Of a DNA stretch of 64,000 nucleotides, positions 47,831-59,209 are shown piece after piece. Within the stretch, counting starts at the first letter, position 1. Every line of letters starts with the position of its first letter. The stretch is from Megalonaias nervosa. Its lineage: Eukaryota; Mollusca; Bivalvia; Unionida; Unionidae. A model generated the notes under the pieces. That model was given only the letters and a program-made list of their open reading frames with translations, was not told where the DNA came from and ran no database searches. The position numbers were made by a program, and so were the translations under genes. The stretch spans positions 143,866-207,865 of the forward strand of contig JAECUM010001756.1 of NCBI GenBank assembly GCA_016617855.1. Direction: 5' to 3'.

Positions 47831-49261
47831 GCATTTAGAGATTTCTATATATTTATTCAGAAAGTATATTTACAGTTTATTAAAATGAATGTTTGTCATA
47901 ACCAAAACAACTAACAAATCTTGGATTTGAATTAAAAAATTGACTTAATGTGGATTGATTGATATGGGTTTTACAGTGTACCATCTCAGTTCAGGCAACA
48001 TGGTGCCAAACAAGATCACATATTTTGGTTTCACATCTTATTTACATGGAGATAAAAATATGAGATAAAGAACCAAAACCTATATACATGCTGGAATCCC
48101 TCAGTTAGAAAAATTCTTAGCATTTATACACTTTTAATCACTTCATACAGTCATGTCATTGTAACACAGTGGTCCCAATTCTAATGCCCTGTAACCATAC
48201 AGTACAACAGTAAAAATATATTTTCTAACAACTGAATCTAAAGTAAAGTCTTCAATGTTTAAATGGTCACATGACATTTTTCTAAAAATTTGCGTTTGTG
48301 TGTTAGTTACAGGAATAATAATTTAAAGTACTAGTTTAGATGGATAATAAATTATTACATTATTAGTGTAAAATGTTTTCTGAAAAACTGCATGGCACTG
48401 TTTAGTTGTCACATTAGTTACAAGAATAATAATTATAAATATACAACTGAGTCTGAAAAAAATTGCATGGATGATTAGCATGGCACTATTTTTAATTATC
48501 ATTTTTCATATGACAATTGAATAAGCACAGTTACACTGAAGTTTAATCACTATCAAAATGATTTGGGAAGAATGCACATAACACTTGATTCTGTTTTCTG
48601 ACAACAAAAGCACATATAATCCATTTGGGGATTTTAAAAATATTAAACTTTACAAAGAACGTTGGCTTTGATGTTTAAATAAAATGAAAAATGACCTCCA
48701 ATGTTATTGACGACATAAAATTGAACAACGTTTTCACTTTGAGCTTAAACCGGTGTAAGATTTTTTATTTGCAATTACTTCATATACAATTCAAGTATTC
48801 ATGAAATATAGACCAACAAGGTATTGTTAATATTTTCCAAGTAAAAAGGCAACATTTGTAAACCTCATTTAAGCTTTGCAAAACCACATCTATCCTTTCA
48901 GTGATCAAGTAAACATGTATGTCAATAGTTAAACTGTTCATCAATAGCTGTATCGTGAGTGGTAAAGGATCAAGTAAAAAACACAAGCTTGTGTTAGTGT
49001 ACCTGTAGTTGTAAAGATTTTAATTTATACACCTAAATTCTAACACCTGAATGTGAACTCTTCCTCTACATTTCCTTTGGACACAAATAGTTTTCCAACT
49101 GCAAATACATGGCAAGTTTATCTGTGGAGGAGGTATCTCTGAACTTCAATAGCTACTTCTCCAATGTATTTCTTTTCTTCAAATGCAGTTGTAAATGAAT
49201 TCTGCTTCTTGACCCTGCTTGTCTTAAAAAGATTGATAATGTCTGTGCTTTGTTAAAGCCT
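47831..49261. other. Interior of element B, no gene recognised
   Basis: AT-rich, with only short frames. Two similar lines near 48300-48440 ('gttacaggaataataattta', 'gttacaagaataataattat') suggest a small duplication. Confidence 0.4.
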
Positions 49262-49399
49262 CCTTTGTTTATATGTTTATGAGACCACCCCCACCCCACA
49301 CCATGTGCAATTTCTATTGCATTGGTTTTTAAACTAAGGGCAGGTAGATAGTTTGAGGTTGTTTTGTTTTTTGTTTACAAACATATATCTATCTATCTA

Positions 49400-49449
<50 letters not shown>

Positions 49450-49585
49450 GTACTAAGCACTTCAAGTTCTGTGGGGAATTTTTATGTTTATTTGTAATAT
49501 TTTTATATTTTTAATCTAATGAAAAGGTGCCAGGGTCAGCAGCTTAAACGGGGATGGTTGCTGACCTGGAACTTTTTTGTGTGCC
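49262..49585 (+). repeat. Dispersed repeat R3, copy 3
   Basis: 'tgtgcaatttctattgcatt' + 'ggtttttaaactaagggcag', an ATCT/TA microsatellite (49384-49447), 'atgtactaagcacttcaagt', then 'tgccagggtcagcagctt'. It lies inside element B. Confidence 0.7.
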
Positions 49586-49987
49586 TGATATGGCACTTCC
49601 AGTCTGCGACTATCAGAATCTGGGAGATAAGTATAAGTTTATCTTATGACACAAAAATTGAGATAACTCAAGGACCCCATGTAATACTCATAGCAGGTAC
49701 TTATCTACTTACTGCTTTTAAATTTAAAAAAATATTGAGAAGTTGTGGAAAGTTCAAGGAAATATTTATTTCGCCTTCTTCCATTGGTTGCAGAGCATGG
49801 AATTATCCAATCACTGCAGCCAATTCATCAATTAATCTTGTACGCGCCATTATAATAAATTCGAAAGTGGTCCATTGAAAGCAAACTGGTCTGTGAAAAC
49901 TTGCATTATAAAGGAGTGGATTCATCAATCGCCATGAACTTGTTTGCATTATTTATATGATAGTCCTGTTACCAGAAATATTCTTAG

Positions 49988-50102
49988 CCTCCTAAATTTG
50001 TTCAGCCACGAAAGGCAATTGAAGATTACAAAGTTGGCGATTTGGTGTTGGCAAGGTTGCCGTGTTTTGGGATTACAGAAGGAATTATTGGAAGGATTGG
50101 CG
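49988..50102 (+). CDS. Element B exon-like segment, homologous to the element A exon
   Basis: One frame is open over 38 codons. It starts PPKFVQPRKAIEDY and goes on to KVGDLVLARL and GIIGRIG, then stops at a strong donor (GGCG|GTAAGT, 50103). It aligns with element A codons 45073-45150: acidic-Y-x3-D-hydrophobic-V-x-A-basic-L, then T, then I-I and a final I, with the donor at the same place. A possible alternative acceptor (ttgttcag) lies at about 50005-50012. CCAAT words and a CpG patch occur 150-220 bp upstream. The domain has the look of a small barrel (Tudor/SH3/chromo-like), which is only a guess. Unlike the element A copy, this stretch has no stop or frameshift. Confidence 0.45.
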
Positions 50103-50435
50103 GTAAGTTCATTTCTTTTGTATTATATTACATTAAATTTGAAAAAGATAAGAACATTTATTGGCTTTCATTTCATAGCACAGGCACTCGATTCCGAGGT
50201 AAATGTTAAGTGTTAATTGGTCAGTGTACACATTAGTTTACCCTGGAATCAAGTGTCTGTGAAACATATACAGCGTTCAATAAACATTATTGTTGTTTTC
50301 ATCTTTATCTCATTGATACTTGTGTGTGTCATCGAAGAGGGATTTTTTAAAATAATTGGTGTGAAATAATGGTATGGAAATTGGACTGAGTGTTCCTGCT
50401 TCTATGCATTGTTTAACCCTGCAAAGATATATGAT

Positions 50436-50436
50436 A

Positions 50437-50496
<60 letters not shown>
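50436..50496. repeat. AAT microsatellite
   Basis: About 19 AAT units. Confidence 0.97.
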
Positions 50497-50499
50497 TCT

Positions 50500-52160
50500 T
50501 ATTATTGTTCTCATTCTTCTAATTTTATCTTTGTACGATTCAGATGTAAATCTTTGGAAGTGAATTTCAAGAATATAGTACATTTTAATGATAAAAATTA
50601 TTTAACTATGCCTGATTTGAATAGTGTACTGCAAACTAATCCATTAACATTAGTTGAATTTAGAAGAAAAGAATTAATAATGGTTTTAATTATGTATTAT
50701 TATTATTAAACATGAAAATAAAGTCATATTTTAAAACTGCTGAAAGAACAATAAAATCTGAAAAATATTTAATGACTTGAAAATGGATCTTAAAATAACT
50801 GTGTGCACATAATTATTATAATGCATGAAATCAGAAGAACATGTTTATGAATAGTGTTAAAGACATGTAAGAACAGAACAGAACATCAATGCATATAGGT
50901 TGTTATGTAGCAAGAAAATCTACAATGCAATCAATCAGATTAATTACTGCTTCAGTATACTGATGAAAAGCTAAATTACTTTATCCATTTTCTTTAAGTA
51001 CAGTATTTTATAATTTAAATAATTGTACTGGCCTGCCATATTATCATGTGTTTGTCTGAAATTGCAGCTGCATTCTACTTTTAGATACGAGGTAGTGATT
51101 CGTGACATCACATAATGGCCACTGTTAAACAACTTTATAGACCTTGCAAACCCTGAGAGTATATGCCCTTCATTTCAGGTGTAAATTTGTGTACCATATT
51201 AAAATGATTAATGCTCATGCATGTCATATGCTGATGATATTAAACAGTACTTAAATTGGATTTCTTTTCTTTGTCAAATTAAATAGGAAATATGGTGTCC
51301 ATGATGCCGATCTCATGCTTTATTTTACCTGTTGCATAGGAATTTGAAAAATGGAAGCATCAGTAATCTCTTAACTTTATAAAGAATGTCAGGTTACATA
51401 ATTAAAATGAATATTATTTTTATTTTTAAAGGCCAACACGCCTAAACACATTTTTTTCAGCAATAAACATGGGTATATGTATTTTTTCACAAGTAATTAA
51501 TTCCCATCACTAGTAAAAGGTATGGAATGTATTTGCGTATTATTTGAAAAGTTTGCTTTTTTTTTTAAATTTTGGGTTGAAACATATAAAGATGCAAAAA
51601 TCCACAATCACCAAAACCACCAAAAAATGGCATAGACAATAGCAACAAAATAGACCACCAAGATGGCAACACCAAAACAGACTAAGACGGTAACACCAAA
51701 AATGTCCAAGGTAAGACAAGGATGCAGCAATTTCAAACTTTCTAAAAAATTTATAAGCAACAAACACTGTGTCATCTCTTTATGGGTTGATTACAGTACA
51801 ATGAAATAATATAAGATAGTAATTCTGAATAATTTTAATAATATCTTAAAACGTGTGCATCAGGATCATATAATTTTATTGACTGAATACATTAGTTTGA
51901 ACTTGTAAGCCACTGAGCTAGGAAGAGAATATAATCTTGACTGTATTTGTTATCAACAATTTAGAATGATGGTCCCAAATTTAAAGAACTGTCCATTGTA
52001 GAAATATTGCTTTTTAAGGGTTAATACCTTGTTTTCAGAACTAAAGGATTCCAAACATGATTTGTAAATTTAAGGCTGGCGATAACAGTTATGTAATATG
52101 TGTACTATTTGTTTTATTAATTCATCACATTTTATTTTTTCAACCAGTATATTTTTTGCA
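50500..52160. other. Interior of element B, no gene recognised
   Basis: An open stretch at about 50515-50709 ('RCKSLEVNFKNIVHFNDKN' type) is possible coding relic, but has no recognisable motif. Confidence 0.35.
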
Positions 52161-52161
52161 G

Positions 52162-52331
52162 GACTGATCCAAAAGAAATGGCAGAGTATCAAAGAGGTGA
52201 TGATAAACAAGAAAATCAATGAAGTGCTAAAACCATCAAGAAATCAGGATATAAATGGATTTGGCACTAAAGGAACCTTATGGGCATTCTTGATATTTGG
52301 ACCTTTTAACAATTTTATTTGTACGTGTTGA
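52162..52331 (+). CDS. Candidate last exon of element B
   Basis: A strong acceptor (tatattttttgcag, ending 52161) is followed by sequence open in two frames. One runs 56 codons (GLIQKKWQSIKEVMI .. NGFGTKGTLWAFL) to TGA. The other gives TDPKEMAEYQRGDDKQENQ and then stops. AATAAA follows at about 52342. No domain is recognised. Placed inside element B and on the same strand as the 49988 exon, it may be the end of that gene. Confidence 0.3.
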
Positions 52332-52394
52332 ACAAATTAAAAATAAAATGTATTCTTATATTCTGTAATATTTGCTTCAATTCTTGGTCTGATG

Positions 52395-52674
52395 TTTTAT
52401 GCCAGGGAGGTGTCTGAGGAATCCTTGGACAATATGTCCGAGGAATCCTTGGACGATGTGTCCTAGGATTCCTAGGAAACTTCGGAGTATTGGTTACAAA
52501 AAACCTTGGAAGTCCGAGGTCAACCTCGGACATTGAAAATAAAAACCTTGGACATTGGTATAAAAAACTTTTGTCCTTGGACTATTGCCTCGGAAAGTCA
52601 GCAACCAATACTCCAAGGTTTTTCCTAGGAAAATTTGTCCAAGGTTTCCAAGGAAACCTTGGAACATGTACAGC
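52395..52674. repeat. Element B right arm: CCTTGG-word array
   Basis: 'gaggaatccttggacaatat' lines repeated and inverted, then 'gtccaaggtttccaaggaaa' + 'ccttggaacatgtacagcc' to the end. Confidence 0.85.
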
Positions 52675-54149
52675 CAAGTACAACAATGTGGTGTGAACCA
52701 CTGTCACCTGACATATGTAAGGTAATAACGTCTCGTATCTGAAACAATGCCACTATAAAAGCAATCACATTTACACTCCAACATGGAATTTGAGGGCAAA
52801 ACAAACAAAATATGAAACAATTACTTGTAACATTCACAAGATCTGGATTAGTGTCTTAGGCACAGCAACGCAAAACACAAGTAAAAGTTGTTTAGTGCCA
52901 AGACAATCAGAGTTAAGTGTCTTGCCCAGGTCACACCATCCTGAGGAACATATTTCCAATATTTGTGTTTACTTAACTGTTATCATGAAATTATTTTTGG
53001 CAATAAAATAGATAATATAAGGAAAAGATACTATTATCTTTCAGTATAAATGGAACTGCAGCTGCAAGTTTACATAATATCCTTATATTTTCTGTACACT
53101 GATCATTATTCTCACAGGAATTACTGCCATAAAAACAGGATTTTATTAGGATTTTGGGGCGGCAAGTCATCAAGAGTGCTAATATCATCTATATATCATC
53201 TATAATATCATCAAGTATGCAGTCTTACGCAGATTTTCATCTGTCTGACAGTCTCATATGTCATCAAAGATGAACCCTGAAAAAGTGTCATTATTGTCAA
53301 GTAACACCAGTTTAATTTTGACTGACTTTCAATAAATTGTTCACTTTCATATCATCTTGTAAAAGGATAAGATAGTCACATAACATTAGTCATATCAATG
53401 AGGCTAGATTGTACATACATGAATAATATGGACTTATATCCACTACTTAAATATGTGATGGAAGACATGGACTTTTATAGTATTGGCAGAATGCAGGCAT
53501 CCCCCCCCCCCCTCCACCTCTTAATGGTAGGAAGGATTTCTGGGAAATGCAGTGGAGATAAAAGTTGCTGAACATGGCATCTGACATCTGCTATCAGTAT
53601 CACAGACCAAGTAATCCATGGTTGGCATTATCTTCAAAATGAACCCTGTCTACTTTAGAAAGCATTACACAAACAAAATCTTGTTAATTTTTATTACAAT
53701 GAGATCAAAAAGACAATTTATATATCTAGCAAAATTTAGAACATTTATTCAACAACTAGGTCAATCGGATCTTTTTAATGGGCATCATCTGTATCAGATT
53801 AAAAGAAATCAGATTGTTATGAGACTGCCTGTCTCATGCAAGAGAAAGAAAGATAGAAGGATAGAAGGAGTAGGGAAGCTGAAATATGAACAGATCAAGT
53901 TTTTAAGAGCATACAGGCAAACACCCTTTTCAGAATCTTGTGTACAAGTTTCAACATGCCTGATATGGTGATTGAGGTCACATCATGTAACGTTACTGCC
54001 TGACAGCAGGGTGATGCAATGAGCATAGTGACAGCCTCCAGCTTGCTTTTATATGAGTGCATTAACTGTGAAAGGACCATACATTTAGTTCACAGAGTCA
54101 CACTGTCATCTTTCCTTTGGTTTTATTTATCTCTGTGTCTCCAGCTCAA
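52675..54149. other. No gene recognised
   Basis: Includes a 14-base C run near 53501 and a plus-strand open frame (53618-53971) with lysine-rich but unrecognised sequence. Confidence 0.4.
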
Positions 54150-54190
54150 CCTATGATTAATTAATTAATTAAAATTAATTAATTAATTAA
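54150..54190. repeat. TTAA tandem run
   Basis: Two blocks of ATTA/TTAA units flanking 'aaaatt'; self-complementary. Confidence 0.9.
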
Positions 54191-54191
54191 A

Positions 54192-54365
54192 AGTCAAGTC
54201 AAACTGCAAACAACACAGACCCTAATCTGCCATTGCATAATGTGCTGGCAGATCAGGGTCTATGAAATACTCTTAACAAACTGCACTGTCTCAAATCTGC
54301 TGGCACATTGTGTAATGGCAGGTCACTGCGCAGTTTGCAGTTGGACTCGATTATGAAACAAGTAT
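54192..54365. mobile_element. MITE family R2, copy i
   Basis: Ends 'gtcaagtcaaactgcaaaca' and 'gcagtttgcagttggactcg', with the strong inner palindrome 'cagaccctaatctgcc' / 'ggcagatcagggtct'. Confidence 0.7.
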
Positions 54366-55067
54366 GAACTTGTTTGATCAAACAGTCTCTTATTTTGTGT
54401 ATATGAGTAAATACCAAAATTTTGGGTTAGGTTAAAAAAATTTTTAAAGTAACACTTCCACTATTTATTAAAAAGTCACATACACATTAATACCATTGTT
54501 TCTATTATAATTCTCATTTTTTTATTCTGAGATATCTCCTGCTTTACAGGCTGATTACTGATTAAAAACTTCGAAATCTTCATTAAATTGTGGAGGGAAG
54601 CAAGTTTAACAAACAGTTTTCTAAATTTAAGTCCTTTCCAAATAAACTGTACATTATCTTTTCCATGAGACCTTAATGCTTTTAGTGAAAGAATAAAAAA
54701 AATCCCCGTTTCTTGTGACAAACACCAATGATTTTTCCTTGAACATATTACCATGCCCTGACTATTAGTAACTGAAACAGGTGATGAAAGTTAAATTGTG
54801 GACATAATAATTATTAGTAATTATCCAGTGTAATTATCAACCTCTGAATCTCACAGGTATAATTTAATTGTGTCAAGTGCAACTGGTTTGCATGCTTTGT
54901 TGGATGATACTTGTCACACTCACCAAAGTTGTTTACCTTAAGAATGGGATCAAAGCACAATATTTAGCTATCTGAATAAATTTATTATCATCTGACCCTT
55001 TTTAAATTATTTGTTTTTACTTCTGTATTCATGTGTAATAGCAGCGCTAAAGAAACTATTCAGCTAT
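54366..55067. other. No gene seen
   Basis: AT-rich; the minus-strand frame at 54476-54754 is not recognised. Confidence 0.4.
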
Positions 55068-55282
55068 GACAGTCCCCTAATATCAATACAAGGCACACAC
55101 AGCAAGTCCCCTAATGTCAATAAAAGGCGCACACAGCAAGTCCCCTAATGTCAATAAAAGGCACACACAGCAAGTCCCCTAATGTCAATACAAGGCACAC
55201 ACAGCAAGACCCCTAATGTCAATACAAGGCACACACAATAAGACGCCTAATGTCAATACAAGACACACACAGCAAGCTTCAC
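55068..55282. repeat. 34-bp minisatellite, about six copies
   Basis: The unit 'aagtcccctaatgtcaa' + 'tacaaggcacacacagc'. Confidence 0.95.
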
Positions 55283-55814
55283 TTTCAATACATGAGGTAC
55301 ATGTAACATGATAATCGGCATAGCCTTGATCATTGGCAATCTGAAACACCTCTATTCTTTATGAAAACACCTGAGAAAATGTTCGTCTTTTCTTTAATTT
55401 TCTGATGAAGGTAAGATTTGTACAAGTTCTCAGTTCAACCTGTATCAAAGTCTGAGGCCCAAGCCATTTTCACTGAGAACAATGACTTTAAATAAGTAGT
55501 TTCTAACAACTAAATTTACAAGAAACTCTTTGATTCTAATTTCCTTTCAAAATGGACCTACTGTTCCCTGAAGAAAATTTGAAAGGGGTACTGGTGAAAT
55601 AAAATTCCTGAGTTAAGGACTTATCTCTCTCTATTGTCTAAGATAATTCATCCAAGACAAAAGATAGTAGCAAAAAAATATATACATTATTTATCATCAG
55701 ACAAGTTAGGCTACAAAAAGGAACCAGTATTATTTGCCAAGAGGACCTGAAACATCAAGTCTCGAATTTCAACTGCTGGATCTGTATATTGACAAGGTGA
55801 AGGTGTGGGGTTTA
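55283..55814. other. No gene seen
   Basis: Nothing recognised. Confidence 0.4.
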
Positions 55815-57612
55815 ACTGTAATAATAATAAAGACTTTATTTTGAGAAGGTAACTCAGTTAGTTACAGAACTAATCTACCTTGAGGCCTTCTATCTGTTAT
55901 GTACAATATATACAGTATATACAACATGATGTGAAAATCTGGCTTGGCACTAAATAATTAAGTGATTTTAAAAGTCAAAGTATCAAGCCTGGAACACATG
56001 CACAGGCATCTGTGAACACATAAACTTATATAAAATATAAAATATCATCCAAAAATGATGCAAAATTACAGAAAAGCAGGCAGTATTTACTGTACTAGAA
56101 CTGTTCAATTGTGTAAAGATTTCATCCGTTTGAGACACTGATTATGAAAAGAAGAAATGCTAGGAGCCTGCATTATGTCACTGGGAATGTTGTTTCATGC
56201 CAGTGGACCAGTATATTGAAAACTTTTTTGAAAAACAATTCTTTCTTTGGCCTTAGTATAATGTAAGTTTTGCTTCTTATGGACCTTAAATTTGGAGTAC
56301 CATCAGCATCTCTTTGGTGAAAGATATTGCTTAGATAGACAGGAATGACTTTTCTGGATACTTTATACATCAATTTGGCCTTTCTAAGAAATATTCTTTC
56401 ATGTATTGGTAAAACCTTTATATTATTCATTGCATCCTGGAAATTGTCTATACATTGATCTAGAATTAAATGGCACGCCCTCTTTTAGAGTCTTAAAAGT
56501 GTTGTTATGTTTGAATTAGAGGTACCTAGTACCCCAAATTACATCACAATAGTCCAGATATGGCTGAATATAACTTTTATAAAAGATGACCCTATACTGA
56601 CGTGGAATGTATGTTTTGAAAGATAAGAATTAACCTTTTTTGAAACATGTTTAATGTGAATAGACCAAGTAAGATTGTTATCTACGAATACACCAAGACT
56701 TTTATCATGAGAGGTCAAATTAAGGCTCACACTGTCAAAAAGAACCTGGAATTTGTCACTATCTAGCCTTGCTCGTTTTTGTTGCATTGTAACTAGTAGG
56801 ACTTTCATTTTTTCTGTATTTATGATCATACTGTTTTCCTTGCACAATACTTGAAGTCTGTTCAGAGCATCTTGTAAGTTATTTTCAAGTACCGTTTTGG
56901 TTTTACCCATCTCAGACAGTGTAGTATCATCTGCATAGAGGTCAGTGGAAGAAACTGAAGTTTCAATCTTAAGAGGTAAGTCGTTGATATATAGAATGAA
57001 TAACAGAGGTCCAAGGATAGAGCCCTGTGGTACTCCACAATTAATAGTTTAACTTTCAGAAAGTTGACCATTTAAAGATACTTTTTGCACTCCATCAGTT
57101 AAGTAAGAAGATAACCAGTTCAGGGAGTTTTCACTGCATTGATAGATTTTTATTTTTTCAAGCAAAATTTCATGGCTACAAGATCAAAAGCTTTATGAAA
57201 ATCAACCATAACAGTGCCTACCATTTCTCCTTGATCTAATGCTTTCAGCCATTTATCAATCAAAGATACGAGTGCAGTTTCACAGGAGTGATTCTGTTGA
57301 AAGCCAGACTGATTATCATGAATAAGATCATAAGTGTTCAAATACTTGAGAAAAGAATTATGTACATATTTTTCTAGTAATATGGAGAGACAAGGAAAGA
57401 TAGAGATGGGTCTGTAGTTATTTACATCATCTTTTGTTCCTGCTTTATGCAATGGTGTAACCTTGGCACTTTTCCATGTCTGTGGAAATTTATTAGACCT
57501 AATACTTTCATTGCAAATGAAAGCTATACTCTCTGCAATTGCAGGTGCAGATACCTTTAGTAGCCTTGGTCCAATCATATCAAGTCCTGTAGCTTTACAA
57601 CCATCCATTTTT
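55815..57612 (-). mobile_element. 5'-truncated LINE (CR1/L2-like), about 1.8 kb
   Basis: Minus strand. The reverse-transcriptase region begins at the 57608 end; the 3' end is a short (TTA)n tail at about 55825 preceded by 'aaataaagtctttattatta'. The upstream endonuclease and ORF1 are missing, as expected for incomplete reverse transcription. No target duplication was seen. The (TTA)n tail fits CR1/L2-type elements more than poly-A-tailed clades. Confidence 0.88.
56173..57608 (-). pseudogene. LINE reverse transcriptase, frameshifted and interrupted
   Basis: In order on the minus strand: 57608-57150 holds the first palm/fingers part (ATGLDMIGPRLLK, WKSAKVTPLHKAG, NYRPIS, SGFQQNHSCETALV, and the first catalytic Asp region MVDFHKAFDLV). 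A frameshift follows near 57175. Then GVPQGSILGPLLF (about 57035-56997) and the catalytic YADD at 56937-56926 carry the active site. 56910-56539 is the thumb side, and 56430-56173 ends the protein (HERIFLRKAKLMYKVS). At least two frame changes and a stop near 57049 break it. The intact enzyme would copy LINE RNA into nicked genomic DNA. Identity is secure from the ordered motifs; the clade is less sure. Confidence 0.92.
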
Positions 57613-57789
57613 TAATATATTTCAACACAGTGTATCCCCAGGGGTGTAAAATTGAGGGTTAAAAAACATCTTAGTGTCAGAAGTGGGGGTCAAATAAAAA
57701 ATTGGGGGGGGGGGTAAAAAATGTACTGACAAATTTTCATCTGACCCATACTTTTTCAGCTTGAAATAAGATATTGCAACTTGCACAAC

Positions 57790-57834
<45 letters not shown>
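57790..57834. repeat. CT microsatellite
   Basis: About 21 CT units. Confidence 0.97.
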
Positions 57835-57835
<1 letters not shown>

Positions 57836-58220
57836 AAAATACAAATAAACCAACATGCACAATTAACACACAAATGCATTGTCCATTCAAAAAATGCATT
57901 GTCTATTCAAAGAATAATTTTATTAGTTAATTTTTCTTTTAGTTTAAAGTTGCACTTTTAACAGTCTCATTATAATCTTTTTGTAGCAATATTATAGACC
58001 AACACATTACATAAAAGCCAATACAAAAAGCCAAATAAATCTTTTTAACCAAATGGCAGTTGATTTACTGCCTGTCATAAAATGTGTACTATCATCGGTT
58101 TTATTGTACTTCGTCCTAAAACGCATTTATCCAAAAATCAAAGTGGCTAATGATTCATCTTCTCTTTATTAAGTTACACTTGAACTTTTAGATCTTTCTT
58201 TTATTGCAGCAAAGTTAAAA
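57835..58220. other. No gene seen
   Basis: AT-rich, nothing recognised. Confidence 0.4.
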
Positions 58221-58285
58221 ACCAACAAAATCTGCAATGACCCCCTGACTTTGTAATCCAAGTAACTCTTTTTGTCTCTGCAAGT

Positions 58286-58558
58286 TTACTGATTTCTTTG
58301 TTGTGAAAGAATGTCTTGGATGATAATGTGTTCTCCAGATATCTTGTGGCAAACAAGAGCAGATTTTTTACAATTCTTAAACCCTGTCACGAAAGGACTA
58401 TTCACTTTTGCAGTCTTTGCAATCACGTGATCAGAAGTCACACTGGTAATCCCAATGGATGTGCCATATATTCCAGTCAAGGGAATTATTTTCTCCATTT
58501 TTCATTAAAGTTAGATCCACAGTTACTCTTTTGTGTTCTGCTTCTTTCACTTTCATGG
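58286..58558 (-). pseudogene. Unrecognised coding-like segment, one frameshift
   Basis: On the minus strand from ATG at about 58556 one frame reads MKVKEAEHKRVTVDL and then TLMKNGE. The next frame takes over near 58498 and reads IIPLTGIYGTS, TSDHVIAKTAKVNSPFVTG, ALVCHKISGEHIIIQDIL, then TAA at 58286; an AATAAA lies about 70 bp further on. The two parts join smoothly with a single missing base. Composition is protein-like, with no obvious repeat. I cannot name the family; it could be the end of a transposon gene or a decayed host gene. Confidence 0.35.
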
Positions 58559-58718
58559 CTAATGATTCGTAGTGCAAGCCATTTTAATCTGGAGATCACA
58601 TTTTAGTGCAACAAGCATTGAGGTTAAACATCTGGATGACATCTTGCTGAGCTTGATGGAAATCGCGTGAGAGCTCACGAGATTAGGGGAAGCTACTCCA
58701 TTGTAACATTGCCTATGC

Positions 58719-58795
58719 TAGTCTGGTTCCCTGTTTCGTATTCTCCATATAGTGGAGTGCAACGCAGGCAGCATATGAAACAGGGAACCAGACTA
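58719..58795. mobile_element. Short foldback element
   Basis: Perfect 19-bp inverted repeat: TAGTCTGGTTCCCTGTTTC at 58719-58737 and its complement at 58777-58795. Partial pairing extends outward (ctatgc / gcatag-type) and a 'ctcc..ggag' pair lies inside. No coding content. It could be a tiny MITE. Confidence 0.8.
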
Positions 58796-58799
58796 TACC

Positions 58800-59209
58800 T
58801 ATGCTCGAAGTATACACGATGCCATTCTTCATCCAAAGCATTGGATATTAAATAAATCCTCATCTCACTATGCAAATCCTTGCGTAAAAAAACAAAACAA
58901 TGCATGGCACCAAAACATGTGTGTGTCAATTTTCTCCAGCATGTGTCGGGTGCATAAAGGGAAACACTGACACAAATTCTCTACTCATTTCAGGAATTTC
59001 AAACTTTATATTGTTTGGTAGTTTTTTAGCACAAAAATGTTTGAGTTATGTCAGTACAATACTGCCATATGGTACCGATTAAAAGTTCTAAAAAATATAA
59101 AATTAAAAACTTTTTAACAAATAAAAAATTTAGGAAGACAAACCCTTCCAACTAAATATTAAAGATGAATAAGTACAACATAAAAAGATGACAAAATGCC
59201 ATAAAAGGT
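58800..59209. other. No gene recognised
   Basis: Short minus-strand frame up to 58929 (contains EMRIYLISNALDEEWHRVYF) is protein-like but unidentified, and may be linked to the segment at 58286-58558. Confidence 0.3.

Larger units (their letters stand above)
47502..52674. mobile_element. Element B: 5.2-kb inverted-repeat element
   Basis: The left end GGCTGTACATTTTCCAAGG and the right end (complement GGCTGTACATGTTCCAAGG) match with one difference over 21 bp and continue with CTTGGAA. Both arms (about 47502-47830 and 52395-52674) are arrays of CCTTGG/CCAAGG words such as 'accttggacat' and 'ttcctaggaaa', in both orientations. The inside holds an exon-like segment homologous to that of element A (49988-50102), a candidate last exon (52162-52331), an R3 repeat copy and microsatellites. 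No convincing target duplication (flanks ttaccc / aagtac). Confidence 0.7.

Noticed and set aside
53618..53971. 117-codon open frame as a gene
   Set aside because: Lysine/arginine-rich and AT-driven, without domain, splice sites or neighbours that support it.
55068..55282. CRISPR-like array
   Set aside because: 34-bp units are directly adjacent with no unique spacers, and the genome is animal; it is a minisatellite.
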